From: Coffea arabica
Lineage: Eukaryota; Streptophyta; Magnoliopsida; Gentianales; Rubiaceae
Direction of reading: 5' to 3'
Assembly: GCF_036785885.1 (NCBI RefSeq)
Contig: NC_092323.1
Location: forward strand, 7,324,501 to 7,388,500
Length of the DNA stretch: 64,000 nucleotides
The notes under the pieces were generated by a model. The model saw nothing but the letters and a program-made list of their open reading frames with translations. It did no database searches and had not been told where the DNA came from. A program made the position numbers and the translations under genes. Below, piece after piece: positions 62,327-64,000 of the stretch (the stretch's first letter is position 1; the number at the start of each line of letters is the position of its first letter).

Positions 62327-64000
62327 TTTGAGAGCGGATCTCAAAAAGTGCACAAAAACCCAGAAACCAAAAAGTTAGAAAGAATAAAGGTGGAGAGAGA
62401 TGAGTGACGGACGTAGAAAAAAGTTGAAGCAACTTTGCTTCAAGGGTAGGAGAGAATTAAAACTCAACAAATGCAAAAACAAATTGTCTTGGGCAACTGG
62501 ATTTACTAATACTATTTAAGCATTAAAAAAAAGGGGGATTCCTTAATTTATCATGTTAGTAACGGGAGATGGTGAGAGATGGTCCCAATAGGCTCAAAAG
62601 TTAATGGCATTATACTAAAGAGCAAGAGATGTATGAATGAATGAATGAATTGTCCAACCGAATAATGCAGCTGCTAGTAGGAGCAAAGAGAGAGAGGAGA
62701 GATTCTCGGTGTTAATGCTTAACAAGACAAACAGAACCCACGAAAGAGGGGGAGGTACGTTGCATAGCAAATATTAAAACAGGGGAGGCAGAGGAATGAG
62801 CACATGAGTAGATGGGACTAAGCCACCATGGAGAATGGGATTATATCTAAATCCAAGAATTAATGTTAAGGGTGAACAAATTATTACCTACCTTTTCTAG
62901 AGAAAGAGATGCGTATCATTGTCATATTCATAGTAGTCATTATTACTAATCTTGACGGGAAGGGGGAAGTTTGGATTGGGTGTCAATGTGGGTTGAGATA
63001 ATTGACAATAATTACTTGGAATATGGTAACATCAGATTATTTGATTCAATATCAGACCGAAGATGGCACCTGTAGTTTGGTGACCATCCATTTCAGTACT
63101 TATGCATCCCTCAAACGACCGCCATTGACATCCAAAGCTGGGCTCTCTTTGTCACTAGTTTGTTTAAGATGCTTGATTTTATTTTCATTAATTTGGCAAA
63201 AGGTCGATTGTGGATTTGGCAGGGATTTGATCCTCTGATCAGAGTGAGATTTGTCATTCTCCTTGGAGACAAATTAAATTGGTACAAATCTTTTACATTT
63301 TGCCAAGAGCGCGCATTGTAGAAATTCCAAGTTGGACTTTTGTTAATTGTTAATATAGTGCAGAGGAGTTGTTCGGTAGATGATCAAACTTTGTCCTGCC
63401 TAGTTAGAAACTCAAACTCAAATTTGGCTGCGCTCTTCATGTAAATTCTTGACATTGGAACTCTTCTATGGTTAATCTTGTAGGCTGTAGCAGTAGCAAA
63501 AACTTCCGTGAAGCATTGTGCCTTTTAATTATCCACTGATCTACATTTCCATTATTTTTTTTCCTTGATCTTTTGTGTAATAATAAATATATTGTTTTAG
63601 CAAGATCAACACAATGCTTGGAGAAAAGCTAAAGGGCAACAGATCAGGTACACAAATCTTTGTAATTTGGCTTGGATTAAGTTAAAACAAGGATTTAATG
63701 CTAGAGCAAATTCAACCTCAAATCACAGGTTTCCACAGCGAATTAATTTGGTGGGTGGGGGCCCCGGGGAGGAGTAACTGCTAGTTTCACAACTGCTTTT
63801 GTTTCCTACATCGGCAGATTTTTGTTGCAAAATTTATTGTTTAGGCAATTGAATTTCAAATTTTCAGCTTCAGTCCAAATATAGCTTTAAATTGATGCAT
63901 GTCATTTTCTTCCCGTCTCACTCGTGGGGACTCTTGAAAGGATTGGCGTCTTGGACTTCAACGTAAAATTTTTCAAGACGGACTACTAATGGAGCAAAGA
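62327..64000. other. Upstream region of the kinase gene to the window end
   Basis: It contains the probable kinase leader and promoter, with a short GAAT/ATGA tetranucleotide run at about 62632-62651. A 78-codon frame at 63002 has no family features. No gene is recognised. Confidence 0.45.

Noticed and set aside
1-64000. CRISPR arrays, rRNA or complete tRNA genes
   Set aside because: No regularly spaced repeats or rRNA blocks were seen. The only tRNA-like box A/B pairs belong to the two SINEs.

Overview
This is nuclear DNA from a flowering plant. The genes have many introns with GT-AG borders, the intergenic DNA is AT-rich and crowded with short DNA transposons and SINEs, and the protein set (starch-granule targeting factor, CAR C2 protein, subgroup-6 MYB, GDP-L-galactose phosphorylase, polcalcin) is that of a eudicot. 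The protein styles suggest an asterid, but I cannot name the species from sequence alone.

Layout. 1-3235: most of a hAT transposon with an uninterrupted transposase; its left end lies outside the window. 4.3-7.7 kb: a chain of small mobile elements (a SINE with perfect 15-bp target duplications, a CACTA element, a Mutator-like element, two hAT elements). 8.1-8.9 kb (-): a two-exon DUF7054 gene. 11.6-17.5 kb (-): a PTST1-like gene with a degraded hAT transposon in an intron. 22.2-24.1 kb (+): a CAR-type C2 gene. 25-33 kb: no host gene found, but a retroposed dimer with a snRNA-promoter-like motif, a Helitron end, degenerate tandem arrays, and a pair of old 1.2-1.3 kb repeats around a hAT MITE. 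33.2-36.2 kb (+): an R2R3-MYB of the anthocyanin type. 38.5-41.5 kb (+): GDP-L-galactose phosphorylase with its ACG-initiated upstream reading frame. 44.9-45.3 kb (-): a four-EF-hand CML. 47.9-48.9 kb (-): a decayed proteasome beta5 copy. 52.3-55.8 kb (+): a plastid-type fructokinase. 57.7-58.0 kb (+): a polcalcin. 59.6-62.3 kb (-): a receptor-like cytoplasmic kinase.

The genes are independent units and do not form a cluster. Several touch carbohydrate metabolism or calcium signalling (PTST1, fructokinase and ascorbate-pathway GGP; CML, polcalcin and CAR C2), but nothing in the sequence shows that they are co-regulated.

I found no convincing new multi-gene system. The best leads are the ACG uORF of GGP, a GC-AG intron in the MYB, the retroposed dimer carrying a USE/TATA-like pair, and the AACGTT cluster in front of the intact hAT transposase. 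All exon borders were placed by eye from splice signals and protein family knowledge; frame sums were checked for each spliced gene. Several listed reading frames open with TTG or GTG, and for those the first true ATG was used.
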